Shown: positions 35,108-42,789, numbered from the stretch's first letter. The stretch: 64,000 nt of DNA from Desulfovibrionaceae bacterium (GCA_019421865.1 JAHZEL010000008.1:486630-550629); one strand, 5' to 3'. Translations and numbers: made by a program. Notes: a model not told the origin generated them from the sequence alone.

Positions 35108-35845
35108 ATGCAACAGACAGACAATATGGTCAACGCGGGAATTGCCCCGCTTACCAACGTAGCCTTGTGCCTGGGAACCCTTCGGCGGGCCATAGACAGA
35201 CCGCGTCATTTGCCGGGTATCACTGTTTTTTACGGTCCGTCGGGCTATGGAAAGTCCACGGCTGCGGCTGTGGCCGTTATTCGCTGCAAGGCCTGCTATG
35301 TACAGGCCAGAAGCTCATGGACAAGGAAGGCGGCTCATGAGGCCATCTGTAAAGGCTTGGGGCTTCGCCCCGGCAAAACCATCAGCGAAATGCTTGACCA
35401 GATCGCGGAAGAACTGGCCCTTTCCGGGCGTCCGCTGGTGGTAGATGAGGCAGACTACCTGGTTGCCAAGGGACAAATCGAGATCATTCGCGACATATAC
35501 GAGGCGTCTCAGGCCCCCATCATGCTTATCGGAGAGGAAAATCTGCCTTCCAACCTGCGCCGCTGGGAACGCTTCCATGGTCGAGTGCTGGACTGGTGTC
35601 CGGCGCAACCTGCCTCGCTTGAGGACGTGAAGCGGCTCTGCAAGTTCTATGTGAAGGATACCGAAATCGCCGAAGATATGCTTCAGCATATCTACAAAGT
35701 GGCTGATGGTTCTGTGCGACGTGTGGTTGTCAACCTTGCTCTCGTAGAAGAAACCGCAAGAACCGAAGGAAGAAAAACCATTACCTTGTCTGACTGGGGT
35801 TCCCGCACCTTTTACACGGGGGAAGCCCCGAAACGGGGGCGCTGA
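35108..35845 (+). CDS. MuB-like AAA+ ATPase, target-DNA activator
   Basis: 245 residues. Walker A GPSGYGKST (43-51) and Walker B PLVVDEAD (Asp113, Glu114). It matches the TniB/MuB ATPase family, which captures target DNA and activates the transposase. It is shorter than Mu B (312 residues), apparently lacking the N-terminal helix-turn-helix. The stop overlaps the next start (TGATG at 35843-35847). Confidence 0.92.
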   Translation: MQQTDNMVNAGIAPLTNVALCLGTLRRAIDRPRHLPGITVFYGPSGYGKSTAAAVAVIRCKACYVQARSSWTRKAAHEAICKGLGLRPGKTISEMLDQIAEELALSGRPLVVDEADYLVAKGQIEIIRDIYEASQAPIMLIGEENLPSNLRRWERFHGRVLDWCPAQPASLEDVKRLCKFYVKDTEIAEDMLQHIYKVADGSVRRVVVNLALVEETARTEGRKTITLSDWGSRTFYTGEAPKRGR

Positions 35846-36429
35846 TGGCCAATCTTCAATCTTCTATTCCTGATCCCGCCATGACTATGCGGGAGCGGAT
35901 GTGGCGCTGCATACGGAAAATGAAGACATTTTCCTGTGTACAGCTCTGCGCGGCCGCCGATGTGGATAGTCAAAAGAAAGCCAGGGACTATCTCGGCGGT
36001 CTGGTCAAGGCGGGTGTGCTTTCGTTTACTCCTGCCCCGCAGCGTAACCTCAGCGGTGTTTACCGTCTTGAAAAAGATCTGGGGGTAAACGCGCCGCGTG
36101 TACGAAAGGACGGTTCCTTCGTGCCGGAATCCGGCAGAAACCGTATGTGGCGCGCCATGTCCATTCTGGGCCGCTTTACGGTGAGTGAGCTGGCCGCCGC
36201 GGCTTCGCTGGAAAACTCTGTCATCGAATACGATGAAGCGAAATATTATTGCAGCTGGCTATGCCGTGGCGGGTATCTTCAACATGTCGCTACCGCCTCT
36301 TACCGCTTCATCCCTGCCCGTAATACCGGCCCGAAGGCTCCGCAGATTTTGCGGGTGAAACAGCTTTATGACCCGAATACCGACACTGTTGTCACCACAG
36401 GTGAACGAAGCGGGAGGGACGACGAATGA
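35845..36429 (+). CDS. Early protein with two tandem winged-helix-like segments
   Basis: 194 residues, unnamed. Two similar segments, RMWRCIRKMKTFSCVQLCAAADVDSQKK at about 14-41 and RMWRAMSILGRFTVSELAAAASLENSV at about 95-121, each followed by a GG-containing turn and beta wing, suggest duplicated winged-helix DNA-binding folds. Both ends overlap neighbours (1 bp upstream, 4 bp downstream), typical of a tightly coupled early operon. Role unknown. Confidence 0.75.
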   Translation: MANLQSSIPDPAMTMRERMWRCIRKMKTFSCVQLCAAADVDSQKKARDYLGGLVKAGVLSFTPAPQRNLSGVYRLEKDLGVNAPRVRKDGSFVPESGRNRMWRAMSILGRFTVSELAAAASLENSVIEYDEAKYYCSWLCRGGYLQHVATASYRFIPARNTGPKAPQILRVKQLYDPNTDTVVTTGERSGRDDE

Positions 36430-36797
36430 CCAACCGCGAAAAGGCCGAGGCCGCATGGGGAAGCCCTCTGCCCGGCTGGGTGGAGAAGCTGGCCGCAGCC
36501 TGCGACGCCACAAGTGTACGGAAGGTTGCAGCCGATATGGAAGTTTCCCCGGCCATTGTCAGCCTTGCCATACGCAATAAACATCACGCCCCTCTGGATT
36601 TCATCGAAAACAAAGTCAAAAGCCTGCTGGACCTGTCCATTCTTCCCTGTCCTATCCTTGGAATGATCAGCCGTAAGGACTGTACGGACAACCAGCAAAA
36701 ACCTTTTTCCTCCATCAACCCCATAGCCGTCCAGCTTTTCCGCGCGTGTCGGGGAGGCTGCAAGTACAGCGAAATCAAGAAGGAGAACAAGTCATGA
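36426..36797 (+). CDS. Phage helix-turn-helix protein with C-terminal cysteines
   Basis: 123 residues. The N-terminal lambda-repressor-like HTH is SVRKVAADMEVSPAIVSLAIRNK, at about 30-52. The C-terminal part has cysteines in LPCPILGMISRKDC and FRACRGGCKY, which could bind zinc. Proteins of this layout recur in early regions of Mu-like prophages. Overlaps both neighbours by 4 bp. Confidence 0.75.
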   Translation: MTNREKAEAAWGSPLPGWVEKLAAACDATSVRKVAADMEVSPAIVSLAIRNKHHAPLDFIENKVKSLLDLSILPCPILGMISRKDCTDNQQKPFSSINPIAVQLFRACRGGCKYSEIKKENKS

Positions 36798-36991
36798 TAT
36801 CCGACAAGATCGCCCGTGAACTCGACAAGCTGGAAATGTTCCTGAATCGCCGTGGCGACGGAGACATCTACCAGATCGGCGCGTCTATCATTGAAACTCT
36901 GCGCGCAGAAAATGACCGCGTACGCGGCCTGGAAGAAAACGCCGTTCTCGTAAACCCCTTCGCTCAGGAGGAAGCTCATGCCTCGTGTTAA
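36794..36991 (+). CDS. Small phage early protein, unrecognised
   Basis: 65 residues, starting at the ATG overlapping the previous stop (36794-36797) rather than at an upstream alternative at 36746. Mostly helical and charged (KIARELDKLEMFLNRRGDG). It overlaps the Gam-like gene by 14 bp. No function assigned. Confidence 0.65.
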   Translation: MISDKIARELDKLEMFLNRRGDGDIYQIGASIIETLRAENDRVRGLEENAVLVNPFAQEEAHASC

Positions 36992-37505
36992 GCCCAATCT
37001 TGTACCCGCGTACCCCATCCATAGTCTGGAAGACGTGGATTCCGGGCTGGCCAGAATTGCCGCACTAAAACGGCAGATCGACCTCATCAATCTGAGCGCG
37101 GCGGAAAGGATGGACGAAATCAAAACCGGCGCAGCCGCTGAAATCGAACCCATCAAGCAGGAAATCGGAGGCATTGAGCTTTCCATCGGAAGGTTCGCGG
37201 AAGCCGGAAAAGAAGAGCTTTTCAGCAAAAAGAAAAGCCTTCAGCTTACCTTCGGCATTATCGGATTTCGGGCTTCGTCCAAGCTCAAGCCGAAAAGCAA
37301 GTGGACATTCGAGCGCGTGCTTTCCGCCCTGAAGGAACGCGGCATGACGGACTTCATCAGAACCAAAGAGGAAGTGGACAAGGAAAAGCTGAAAGGGCTT
37401 GCCCCTGAGACACTTTCCGAAGTGGGCTGCACTGTAAAGACGGAAGACGCCTTTTATTATGAACTGCCGGACGCCCCGGAAACCGACGCCGTACCGGCGC
37501 AATAG
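36978..37505 (+). CDS. Mu Gam-like host-nuclease inhibitor
   Basis: 175 residues matching Mu Gam, a Ku-like protein that binds double-strand ends and blocks host exonucleases. A long N-terminal helix (LARIAALKRQIDLINLSAAERMDEIK) leads to the conserved KKSLQLTFGIIGFRASSKLKPKSKWTFERVL block at about 85-115. AGGAGGAAG precedes the start. Confidence 0.9.
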   Translation: MPRVKPNLVPAYPIHSLEDVDSGLARIAALKRQIDLINLSAAERMDEIKTGAAAEIEPIKQEIGGIELSIGRFAEAGKEELFSKKKSLQLTFGIIGFRASSKLKPKSKWTFERVLSALKERGMTDFIRTKEEVDKEKLKGLAPETLSEVGCTVKTEDAFYYELPDAPETDAVPAQ

Positions 37506-37514
37506 GAGAACACC

Positions 37515-37789
37515 ATGACAAACAAAGAATTTGCCGAAAAGCTGCACGAAGCCTACCCGAAGCTCAGCGTTTACGCGGCGCGCGAAGTCATGAACATCAT
37601 TGGCGACATCGCTGCCGCCGAGCTGCTGGGGGCGGCATTGTTCCCATTCCCCGCGTAGGCAAGCTGAAGGTACGAGTGGCGAACCCCAGAACGGGACGCA
37701 ATCCCCGCACAGGTGAGCCCATCGCCATTCCTGAAAAGCGCGTGGTTAGGTTCTCGGCGCTCGCACCTTTCAATAATGCCATGAACTAA
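37515..37789 (+). pseudogene. HU-family DNA-binding protein with -1 frameshift
   Basis: A ribosome site (AGGAG) and ATG at 37515 begin MTNKEFAEKLHEAYPKLSVY.., an HU N-terminal half. The frame ends at TAG 37656-37658. After the G run at 37628-37632 the -1 frame reads GGGIVPIPRVGKLKVRVANPRTG.. to TAA at 37789, the HU DNA-binding arm. A product slipping back one base at the G run would be a standard 91-residue HU. So the gene is either inactivated by a 1-base loss in a G homopolymer (five G, six expected), a sequencing error, or recoded. Confidence 0.85.
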
Positions 37790-37797
37790 GCGGCGAA

Positions 37798-37818
37798 ACG
37801 GCCCCAATACGGGGCCGT
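37798..37818 (+). promoter_or_regulatory. GC-rich hairpin after HU gene
   Basis: ACGGCCCC (37798-37805) pairs with GGGGCCGT (37811-37818) over a 5-nt loop, with no T run. May slow transcription or protect the message end. Confidence 0.45.
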
Positions 37819-37869
37819 CGTCCGGCGGTGGCGCGCCGGGCCTGATGATGCCAGCCAAAGGAGAAAATC

Positions 37870-38166
37870 ATGCTTACCGGTGGAGCCTGGAACGTACAGG
37901 ACGAAATAGAACACCTCAGGCAGGAACAGCTACGAGTGAAGAAACTGCGTGATGACGCTTTCAAGGCAGGTTTTGACCTTGGGGCGGTCTGGGGAATTAC
38001 CAACGGCGTCAAGGCTCTCGCCGGAATTTTTGCGGAAACGGCGGACAAATGGGAAAGCTACCCGCCGGAACTTGTCAGAAGCTTTGCGGCCAACATGATC
38101 GCAAACATACCCGTTATCGAAGATGTACTTCTGAGAGGTCTCAAAGAGGACAAGAGGACAAAATGA
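37870..38166 (+). CDS. Phage protein, unrecognised
   Basis: 98 residues with a helical N-terminus (DEIEHLRQEQLRVKKLRDDAFKAG). AGGAG precedes the ATG. The stop overlaps the next ATG (38163-38166). No family recognised. Confidence 0.65.
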   Translation: MLTGGAWNVQDEIEHLRQEQLRVKKLRDDAFKAGFDLGAVWGITNGVKALAGIFAETADKWESYPPELVRSFAANMIANIPVIEDVLLRGLKEDKRTK

Positions 38167-38534
38167 AGTTCATGGAAATTCCCCTTTATCCCGGCTACAG
38201 CATCGACAGGCATGGGGTGGTGTACAGTCCTTCCGGGAGACGACTCTTCGTCGCGAAAGACGGCAAGGTGACTCTGAATAAGGACGGCAAGCTGCGGCGG
38301 GAATATGTGGGCGATCTGCTGATCTCGGCGGACTCACTGAGAAGCGACAGGCACCGGGAAGCTACAGAGCGGAAAATAGCCCGTGCGGAAGAAACCGTAA
38401 ACGCCAAGGAAAAAGAGCGCCGGGAAGCGATACGGCGTCTTGCTCTTGCCCGCCGCCTGAACGAGCTGCTGCTTGCGAAGATCGGACGCGAACAGCCCGA
38501 CGTGGACCTTTCCGGCCTGCGCGTCGAGGAATAG
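38163..38534 (+). CDS. Phage protein, unrecognised
   Basis: 123 residues. The N-terminal PLYPGYSIDRHGVVYSPSGR is reminiscent of NUMOD4-like nuclease-associated motifs, but no HNH domain follows. The rest is a charged coiled-coil-like helix (ATERKIARAEETVNAKEKERREAIRR). It is coupled to the preceding gene by ATGA overlap. Function unknown. Confidence 0.65.
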   Translation: MKFMEIPLYPGYSIDRHGVVYSPSGRRLFVAKDGKVTLNKDGKLRREYVGDLLISADSLRSDRHREATERKIARAEETVNAKEKERREAIRRLALARRLNELLLAKIGREQPDVDLSGLRVEE

Positions 38535-38538
38535 AGCC

Positions 38539-38847
38539 ATGGACAACCGTCAGTTTTCCGCCACGGTAAGCGCCCGCGTCGGCTCCCGCCGCATCCGTCT
38601 GGAACTTTCCCCCGCCCCTCTTTACGGCGGCCCGGAAGGTTTTTACCGGGTACGCCTCGACCGGCGCTGGTACGACACTGCCGACGGACGAGTGCTGTTT
38701 ATGAGCGCGGACGACGTGACGGCGTTTCTCGGCCGGGCCGTGTTCGACGGGGCTCCCTCCTTGCCGCCCGCGCCCCTCATTCCCGTGGGCAGCCGCGTCA
38801 CGGCCCGGCTGTGGAACGATACCGAACCGGAATTTCTAGGTACATGA
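38539..38847 (+). CDS. Phage protein ending at an in-frame TGA
   Basis: 102 residues, starting at ATG 38539. No recognised family. The sequence is beta-rich and contains FYRVRLDRRWYDTADGRVLFM. The frame stops at TGA 38845-38847 but stays open in the same frame for another 41 codons with protein-like composition, ending at 38973 with a 14-bp overlap into the next gene, the layout seen elsewhere in this operon. A single TGG to TGA change explains this, so the protein is probably truncated from about 144 residues. Confidence 0.6.
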   Translation: MDNRQFSATVSARVGSRRIRLELSPAPLYGGPEGFYRVRLDRRWYDTADGRVLFMSADDVTAFLGRAVFDGAPSLPPAPLIPVGSRVTARLWNDTEPEFLGT

Positions 38848-38973
38848 ACGCTTTCCCCTCCAATACTCGCCCATGACGGTGTGTGGAAGGTGCTTGTGCG
38901 TACCATAGACAGGGGATCGGTATTCGTTCCGTGCGGCGATATAAAAGTGAGGGAAAGACATGGCGATTCTTGA
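38848..38973 (+). pseudogene. In-frame continuation after the TGA of the preceding gene
   Basis: The same reading frame continues through LAHDGVWKVLVRTIDRGS and FVPCGDIKVRERHGDS to TGA at 38971-38973. It lacks its own start or ribosome site, so it is expressed only by readthrough, if at all. Confidence 0.55.
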
Positions 38974-39517
38974 TTTTTCCACCGGCAAGGCGCTCAGTCC
39001 TGAAGAAGTGCGGGCAAGACTCATCCGTCACAGCCCCGAATCCGCACGCCGTTCCCGTACCACGGAAAACCGCAAGGCCATGCTTGCCAAGGTGCATATC
39101 GGCAAAAACAGGCTGGGGCTTGATGATGAAACGTACCGCGCGCTTCTTTCCGACACCTACGGCGTAAACACGGCGGCGAAACTCTCCGGGAAGCAGCTTG
39201 ACGATCTACTCATGCGCTTTCAGGCCATGGGCGCGGAGCTGAGTCAGGGCGCTAATCCCAGAGGCCTCAGAGCGCGAACGGAACGCGGCAGCTACCTGCG
39301 GAAAATTGAGGCTCTGCTTGCGGAAAAAGGAAACGAGGAAGGCAGGCATATTTCCTGGGATTACGCCGTCGGGATACTGGAACGGCAGACAAAAGGCGCA
39401 GTCAAAAGCTTGGACACGGCAAGCATCGAGCAGATTAGAAAGGTGATCGCTGCGCTGACCTACGATGCAAGGCGCAAGGGACGCTTTGCCGGAACATGGG
39501 GAGAAAAACGTGGCTGA
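38960..39517 (+). CDS. GemA-like regulatory protein (DUF1018)
   Basis: 185 residues. KAMLAKVHIGKNRLGLDDETYRALLSDTYGVNTAAKLSGKQLDDLLMRF is the hallmark of the Mu gp16/GemA family, reported in Mu to alter host gene expression and DNA supercoiling. GAGGGAAAG lies 6 bp upstream of the ATG. Confidence 0.9.
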   Translation: MAILDFSTGKALSPEEVRARLIRHSPESARRSRTTENRKAMLAKVHIGKNRLGLDDETYRALLSDTYGVNTAAKLSGKQLDDLLMRFQAMGAELSQGANPRGLRARTERGSYLRKIEALLAEKGNEEGRHISWDYAVGILERQTKGAVKSLDTASIEQIRKVIAALTYDARRKGRFAGTWGEKRG

Positions 39518-39878
39518 AAAATGGGTAACGATGGGTGAACTCACCATGCTTGTTGGGGAAGATGCCGCTATGACTCTATGCTCCCACCTCGGCGGAATCC
39601 GCATATACATTCCCAAAAGGCCGGATCTGTCCACCCGACTTGGACGTGTGGCGGGCTGGCGGGCCATGTCTTTGCTGTGTGAAGTGTACGGTGGCAGAGA
39701 AGTAACCTTCCCAAACCGTCGTCGGGGAGAAGGCCAGAAAAAGATTGTTCTGGAAGGGCTTGCAGCGGGCCTGTCCATACGACAGATTGCAGAGAGCGCG
39801 GAAGTCACCGAGCGTTATGTAAGAGCTGTTGCAAGAATGTACGGCGGCAGGCGTCAACAGGGAAGTCTGCTGGACTAA
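39510..39878 (+). CDS. Mor/C-type middle transcription activator
   Basis: 122 residues from a GTG at 39510, which follows GGGGAG and overlaps the GemA stop; an ATG at 39531 is an alternative. The C-terminal helix-turn-helix GLSIRQIAESAEVTERYVRAVARMYG and the preceding GGREVTFPNRRRGEG match the Mor activator family. In Mu this activates the middle promoter, so it should switch on the lysis and morphogenesis genes that follow. Confidence 0.9.
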   Translation: MAEKWVTMGELTMLVGEDAAMTLCSHLGGIRIYIPKRPDLSTRLGRVAGWRAMSLLCEVYGGREVTFPNRRRGEGQKKIVLEGLAAGLSIRQIAESAEVTERYVRAVARMYGGRRQQGSLLD

Positions 39879-39915
39879 GCTTTCCCGTGAACCTTTTCCG
39901 AACATTATGAAAACG

Positions 39916-39947
39916 TCCTCCTGTGGCATGATGAAGTCACAGGAGGA
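39916..39947 (+). promoter_or_regulatory. Inverted repeat that includes the holin ribosome site
   Basis: Perfect 10-bp arms TCCTCCTGTG (39916-39925) and CACAGGAGGA (39938-39947), spacer 12. The right arm contains the AGGAGGA ribosome site of the gene at 39955, so folding would block its translation. As DNA it is also a dyad just downstream of the Mor-like gene, where a middle or late promoter is expected. A short T-rich stretch follows. Confidence 0.7.
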
Positions 39948-39954
39948 TTTCTTT

Positions 39955-40314
39955 ATGTTCAAACATCTTTTTTCCGCCCGCCGCTGGCTGGCCTTCTTCG
40001 GCGTCGTTACTGTTCTCATTCTGGCCTTTCTGGCCGTACTCTCTCCTCAGCAGCTTCCGGTCATAGCCTACAAGGCTGGACTTGTTTCCTTCGCCGCCTG
40101 CGTGGGTGTGTGGCTCGACCGGGCAATTTTCCCGTATGCCAGGCCGTCCGGGTATCTCAAAACCGACTGGCTGAAAAACCCCGACGCCGCCGGTGACGAC
40201 GGTACGCCGGACTTCGAGATCTGCGACCGGTATATCCGGCCTTTCGCCGTGGCGACCATACGCCGTGGCATTATCGTGGGCAGCGTCGTTCTTGGTATGT
40301 GCCTGGGGCTGTAA
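39955..40314 (+). CDS. Small membrane protein, holin candidate
   Basis: 119 residues with two or three hydrophobic segments (WLAFFGVVTVLILAFLAVL, VIAYKAGLVSFAACVGVWL and GIIVGSVVLGMCLGL). It is first in the lysis cassette, directly before a transglycosylase and Rz/Rz1, which is the usual place of a holin. AGGAGGA is 7-8 bases upstream of the ATG and buried in a hairpin. Confidence 0.75.
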   Translation: MFKHLFSARRWLAFFGVVTVLILAFLAVLSPQQLPVIAYKAGLVSFAACVGVWLDRAIFPYARPSGYLKTDWLKNPDAAGDDGTPDFEICDRYIRPFAVATIRRGIIVGSVVLGMCLGL

Positions 40315-40317
40315 GTC

Positions 40318-41019
40318 ATGAGTGAGAAAATCAAAAAATACGCCCGACTTCTGGCGGAGTGCGCCTGCAATGCGCTGGAAATTCTGAGTATGGGATTTCT
40401 TTTGGGGGTGGGCTGGCTTCTTGCGTTTCTGCTGTTCGCCGACATGGCCCACGGCACTGAAGAAACGATTCCCCGCGCCGCGCTTGAATACCGCTCTCCG
40501 CTTATTCGCACGGCCCGCTCAGTATGGGGGATGGATGCACCCGTATCTATCTTCGCCGCGCAGATACACACAGAAAGCCTGTGGAAGGAAGACGCCCGTT
40601 CCCCGGTGGGCGCTGAAGGCCTGGCACAGTTCATGCCGTCCACCGCCGCCTGGCTGCCCTCGGTGGCTCCATCACTCAAAGGGGAAAAGCCCGCGCCGTA
40701 CAATCCCGGCTGGGCTATGCGCGCCATGTGCGAATATGACCTCTGGCTATGGAAACGTATCAAGAGCGCCGCGAGCGCCTGCGACCGCATGGCCTTTACT
40801 CTGTCCGCCTATAACGGGGGTATTGGGTGGGTGGGCAAGGACCGCGCCCTTTCGGCCCGCGTGGGGCGCAATCCGGACCGTTGGTTCGGGCACGTCGCAG
40901 ACGTAAACGCGGGCCGCAAAGCTTCCGCCTTCCGGGAAAACCGCGAATATGTGCAACGAATCATAACAAGGCAGCATTTGTATATCAAAGCGGGCTGGGG
41001 ACGTGGCTGTGCTGGGTAA
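40318..41019 (+). CDS. SLT-type lytic transglycosylase endolysin with N-terminal signal anchor
   Basis: 233 residues. A hydrophobic helix at about 21-45 (EILSMGFLLGVGWLLAFLLFADMA) precedes a soluble lytic transglycosylase domain. The catalytic Glu86 is in AAQIHTESLWKED, followed by GAEGLAQFMPSTAAWL and LSAYNGG. It degrades peptidoglycan at lysis; the glycine- and alanine-containing N-terminal helix fits a signal-arrest-release type export. Confidence 0.88.
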   Translation: MSEKIKKYARLLAECACNALEILSMGFLLGVGWLLAFLLFADMAHGTEETIPRAALEYRSPLIRTARSVWGMDAPVSIFAAQIHTESLWKEDARSPVGAEGLAQFMPSTAAWLPSVAPSLKGEKPAPYNPGWAMRAMCEYDLWLWKRIKSAASACDRMAFTLSAYNGGIGWVGKDRALSARVGRNPDRWFGHVADVNAGRKASAFRENREYVQRIITRQHLYIKAGWGRGCAG

Positions 41020-41587
41020 GCTGCTTTCCTGGTTGTCTGAAGGCTGGCTTCCGTGGCTGCTGTGCATCGTTTCTCTGCTCGCCGGATACATTCACGGCAG
41101 AGACACCGCCGAGGAGGAAGCGAAGGCGCAGATAGCCGCCATACAGACCGCACACGCCGAAGCCGTGGCTTCTGCCGAAAAGAGCGCCCGCGAGCGCCTG
41201 GCTGAATCTGCCGCCCTTGCCGACCGTTTACAGGCCGATCTTGTAAACAAAAATCAGGAGCTGGATAAGCAGCGCCGTGCGTTCAACAGGAGGCTCAAAG
41301 ATGTTTCGGAAGCTGCCCGCCGTGATTGCGCTGGCCTTGGTGCTGACTGGGTGCGGCTCTACAACGAAGCCCTTGGACTACATGACGGTCCCGGAAGCAA
41401 CCCTGCCGCCTCCGGCAAACCTGCTGACTCTTCCCGTCCCGCCGGAACCTCTCGCGCCGGGGTACAGCCGGACGCACTGACCACGCCTGAAGACGTGCTT
41501 GTCCATATCCGCGACTACGGCGGGTACTGCCGCAGCATGGAAGCCGCCTATCAGGCGCTTATCGACTATGAAAAGGGGAAGCCATGA
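41003..41587 (+). CDS. Rz-like inner-membrane spanin
   Basis: 194 residues, GTG start overlapping the transglycosylase end by 17 bp. One N-terminal membrane helix (WLPWLLCIVSLLAGYIHG) precedes a long periplasmic coiled coil rich in Ala, Glu and Arg (EEEAKAQIAAIQTAHAEAVAS). Position after the endolysin and the lipoprotein gene nested in another frame identify it as the i-spanin that disrupts the outer membrane. Confidence 0.83.
   Translation: MAVLGKLLSWLSEGWLPWLLCIVSLLAGYIHGRDTAEEEAKAQIAAIQTAHAEAVASAEKSARERLAESAALADRLQADLVNKNQELDKQRRAFNRRLKDVSEAARRDCAGLGADWVRLYNEALGLHDGPGSNPAASGKPADSSRPAGTSRAGVQPDALTTPEDVLVHIRDYGGYCRSMEAAYQALIDYEKGKP
41301..41480 (+). CDS. Rz1-like outer-membrane spanin lipoprotein nested in Rz
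   Basis: 59 residues read in a different frame entirely inside the Rz-like gene. A lipoprotein signal (MFRKLPAVIALALVLTGC) gives a mature protein of about 42 residues rich in proline (PEATLPPPANLL, PVPPEPLAPG). This is the standard Rz1 pattern of nested, proline-rich o-spanins. It pairs with the Rz-like protein across the periplasm. Confidence 0.82.
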   Translation: MFRKLPAVIALALVLTGCGSTTKPLDYMTVPEATLPPPANLLTLPVPPEPLAPGYSRTH

Positions 41588-41937
41588 CCGATATCCTCAC
41601 AGAACTTGACCGATGGTGGCCGGTACTTGGGATACTTGCCACGGTATTTTACGGCTGGGGCATCTATCATCTGTCCCGACGCTTTGCGACACGGGAAGAG
41701 TTCCGCGCCGTAAAAACGGAGCAGGAGGACATGTCGGCCAGGCTGGAACTTCTGGAACGGCGTATGGAAACGGTGCCGGACGCAAAGACGCTGCACAAGA
41801 TAGACCTTTCTCTTATGGAACTGCGCGGAGACATGAAAGAGGTGCGCGGGCGCATGGACGGCATGGAAACGTCCATTACCGGCCTCAAAAATGAAATTTC
41901 GATGCTGATAGAGCATCATTTGGAGAACAGCCGATGA
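41584..41937 (+). CDS. DUF2730-type phage membrane protein
   Basis: 117 residues. One N-terminal membrane helix (VLGILATVFYGWGIYHL) is followed by a coiled coil with heptad pattern (MSARLELLERRMETV, MKEVRGRMDGMETSITGLKNEI). It resembles the small DUF2730 proteins found before the terminase genes in Mu-like phages. ATGA overlaps at both ends. Role unknown. Confidence 0.75.
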   Translation: MTDILTELDRWWPVLGILATVFYGWGIYHLSRRFATREEFRAVKTEQEDMSARLELLERRMETVPDAKTLHKIDLSLMELRGDMKEVRGRMDGMETSITGLKNEISMLIEHHLENSR

Positions 41938-42242
41938 TTGAAAAACGGACTTTCGCTCAGCTTCAGGCGGAAAGCCGCCGCTGCGCCATACTGCGTTTTC
42001 TTGCCGACTCTCAGGGCTTTGAAATGAACACTTCCGTCATGCAGGACGCTCTTGACGCCTACGGGCATCCCGTATCCCGCGACCAGGTGGAAGCAGACGC
42101 GGCCTGGCTGGAAGAGATGGGCCTTGCGGAAGTGGAAGATCTCGGTGCGGTGAAGGTCATTCACCTTACAGGACGCGGTGAAGACGTGGCGCGCGGCCGG
42201 GTGACTGTGCCCGGCGTAAAGCGTCCGCGCGCGGGGGCATGA
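41934..42242 (+). CDS. VpaChn25_0724-like phage protein with winged-helix fold
   Basis: 102 residues. RCAILRFLADSQGFEMNTSVMQDALDAYGHPVSRDQVEADAAWLEEMGLAEVE is a winged-helix-like arrangement typical of small proteins placed just upstream of the small terminase in Mu-like phages. Specific role unknown. Confidence 0.72.
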   Translation: MIEKRTFAQLQAESRRCAILRFLADSQGFEMNTSVMQDALDAYGHPVSRDQVEADAAWLEEMGLAEVEDLGAVKVIHLTGRGEDVARGRVTVPGVKRPRAGA

Positions 42243-42243
42243 T

Positions 42244-42789
42244 ATGGGCAGGCGCTCTTCCATACAAAGGCTCGATCCGAAAATCGTTGCGGAAATCAAC
42301 TCTCTTCTGGAACGCGGGCGCACATTGGACGAAATTCTTTCCGCTCTGCGCAATATCGGTGTTTCTGAAGTCTCCCGCTCCGCCCTCGGCAGATACAAGC
42401 AGTCCTATGATGAGATCATCGCTTCCGTCCGTGAAAGCAGGCAGGTGGCGGAAGTACTGGTAAAGGAGTTCGGCACGGATACCGAACCCAAGGCCATGCG
42501 AGCCAACATTGAAATGCTGCAGGCGCTCGTTTCCCGCCTGGGGCGTGAAATCACACGCGGAGAGACTCTGGACGTCAAACAGATTGCCATACTTTCCGGC
42601 GCGCTGGAATCGCTGGGCCGAGCCAGCAAGACCGATGTGGAAATGGTGGCCAAGATGAAAGAGGAAGCCCGGAAAGAAGCGGAAAAGAAGGTGGAAGAAG
42701 CGACACGCAAGGCAGCCGCGGAATCCGCCGGACTTACCCCCGAACAGGCGCTTGAACGCATGAAGGCCATCTACCGGGGCGAAGCATGA
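42244..42789 (+). CDS. Small terminase subunit, Mu gp27-like (DUF3486)
   Basis: 181 residues. N-terminal GRRSSIQRLDPKIVAEINSLLERGRTLDEILSALR is a helix-turn-helix typical of DUF3486 terminase small subunits. A coiled C-terminus (KEEARKEAEKKVEEATRKAAAE) follows. It recognises phage DNA for headful packaging. Overlaps the large subunit by 4 bp. Confidence 0.88.
   Translation: MGRRSSIQRLDPKIVAEINSLLERGRTLDEILSALRNIGVSEVSRSALGRYKQSYDEIIASVRESRQVAEVLVKEFGTDTEPKAMRANIEMLQALVSRLGREITRGETLDVKQIAILSGALESLGRASKTDVEMVAKMKEEARKEAEKKVEEATRKAAAESAGLTPEQALERMKAIYRGEA

Noticed and set aside
38845..38847. Selenocysteine or programmed readthrough at the in-frame TGA.
   Set aside because: No SECIS-like hairpin was apparent just downstream and the position aligns better with a lost Trp codon. 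Kept only as a truncation finding.
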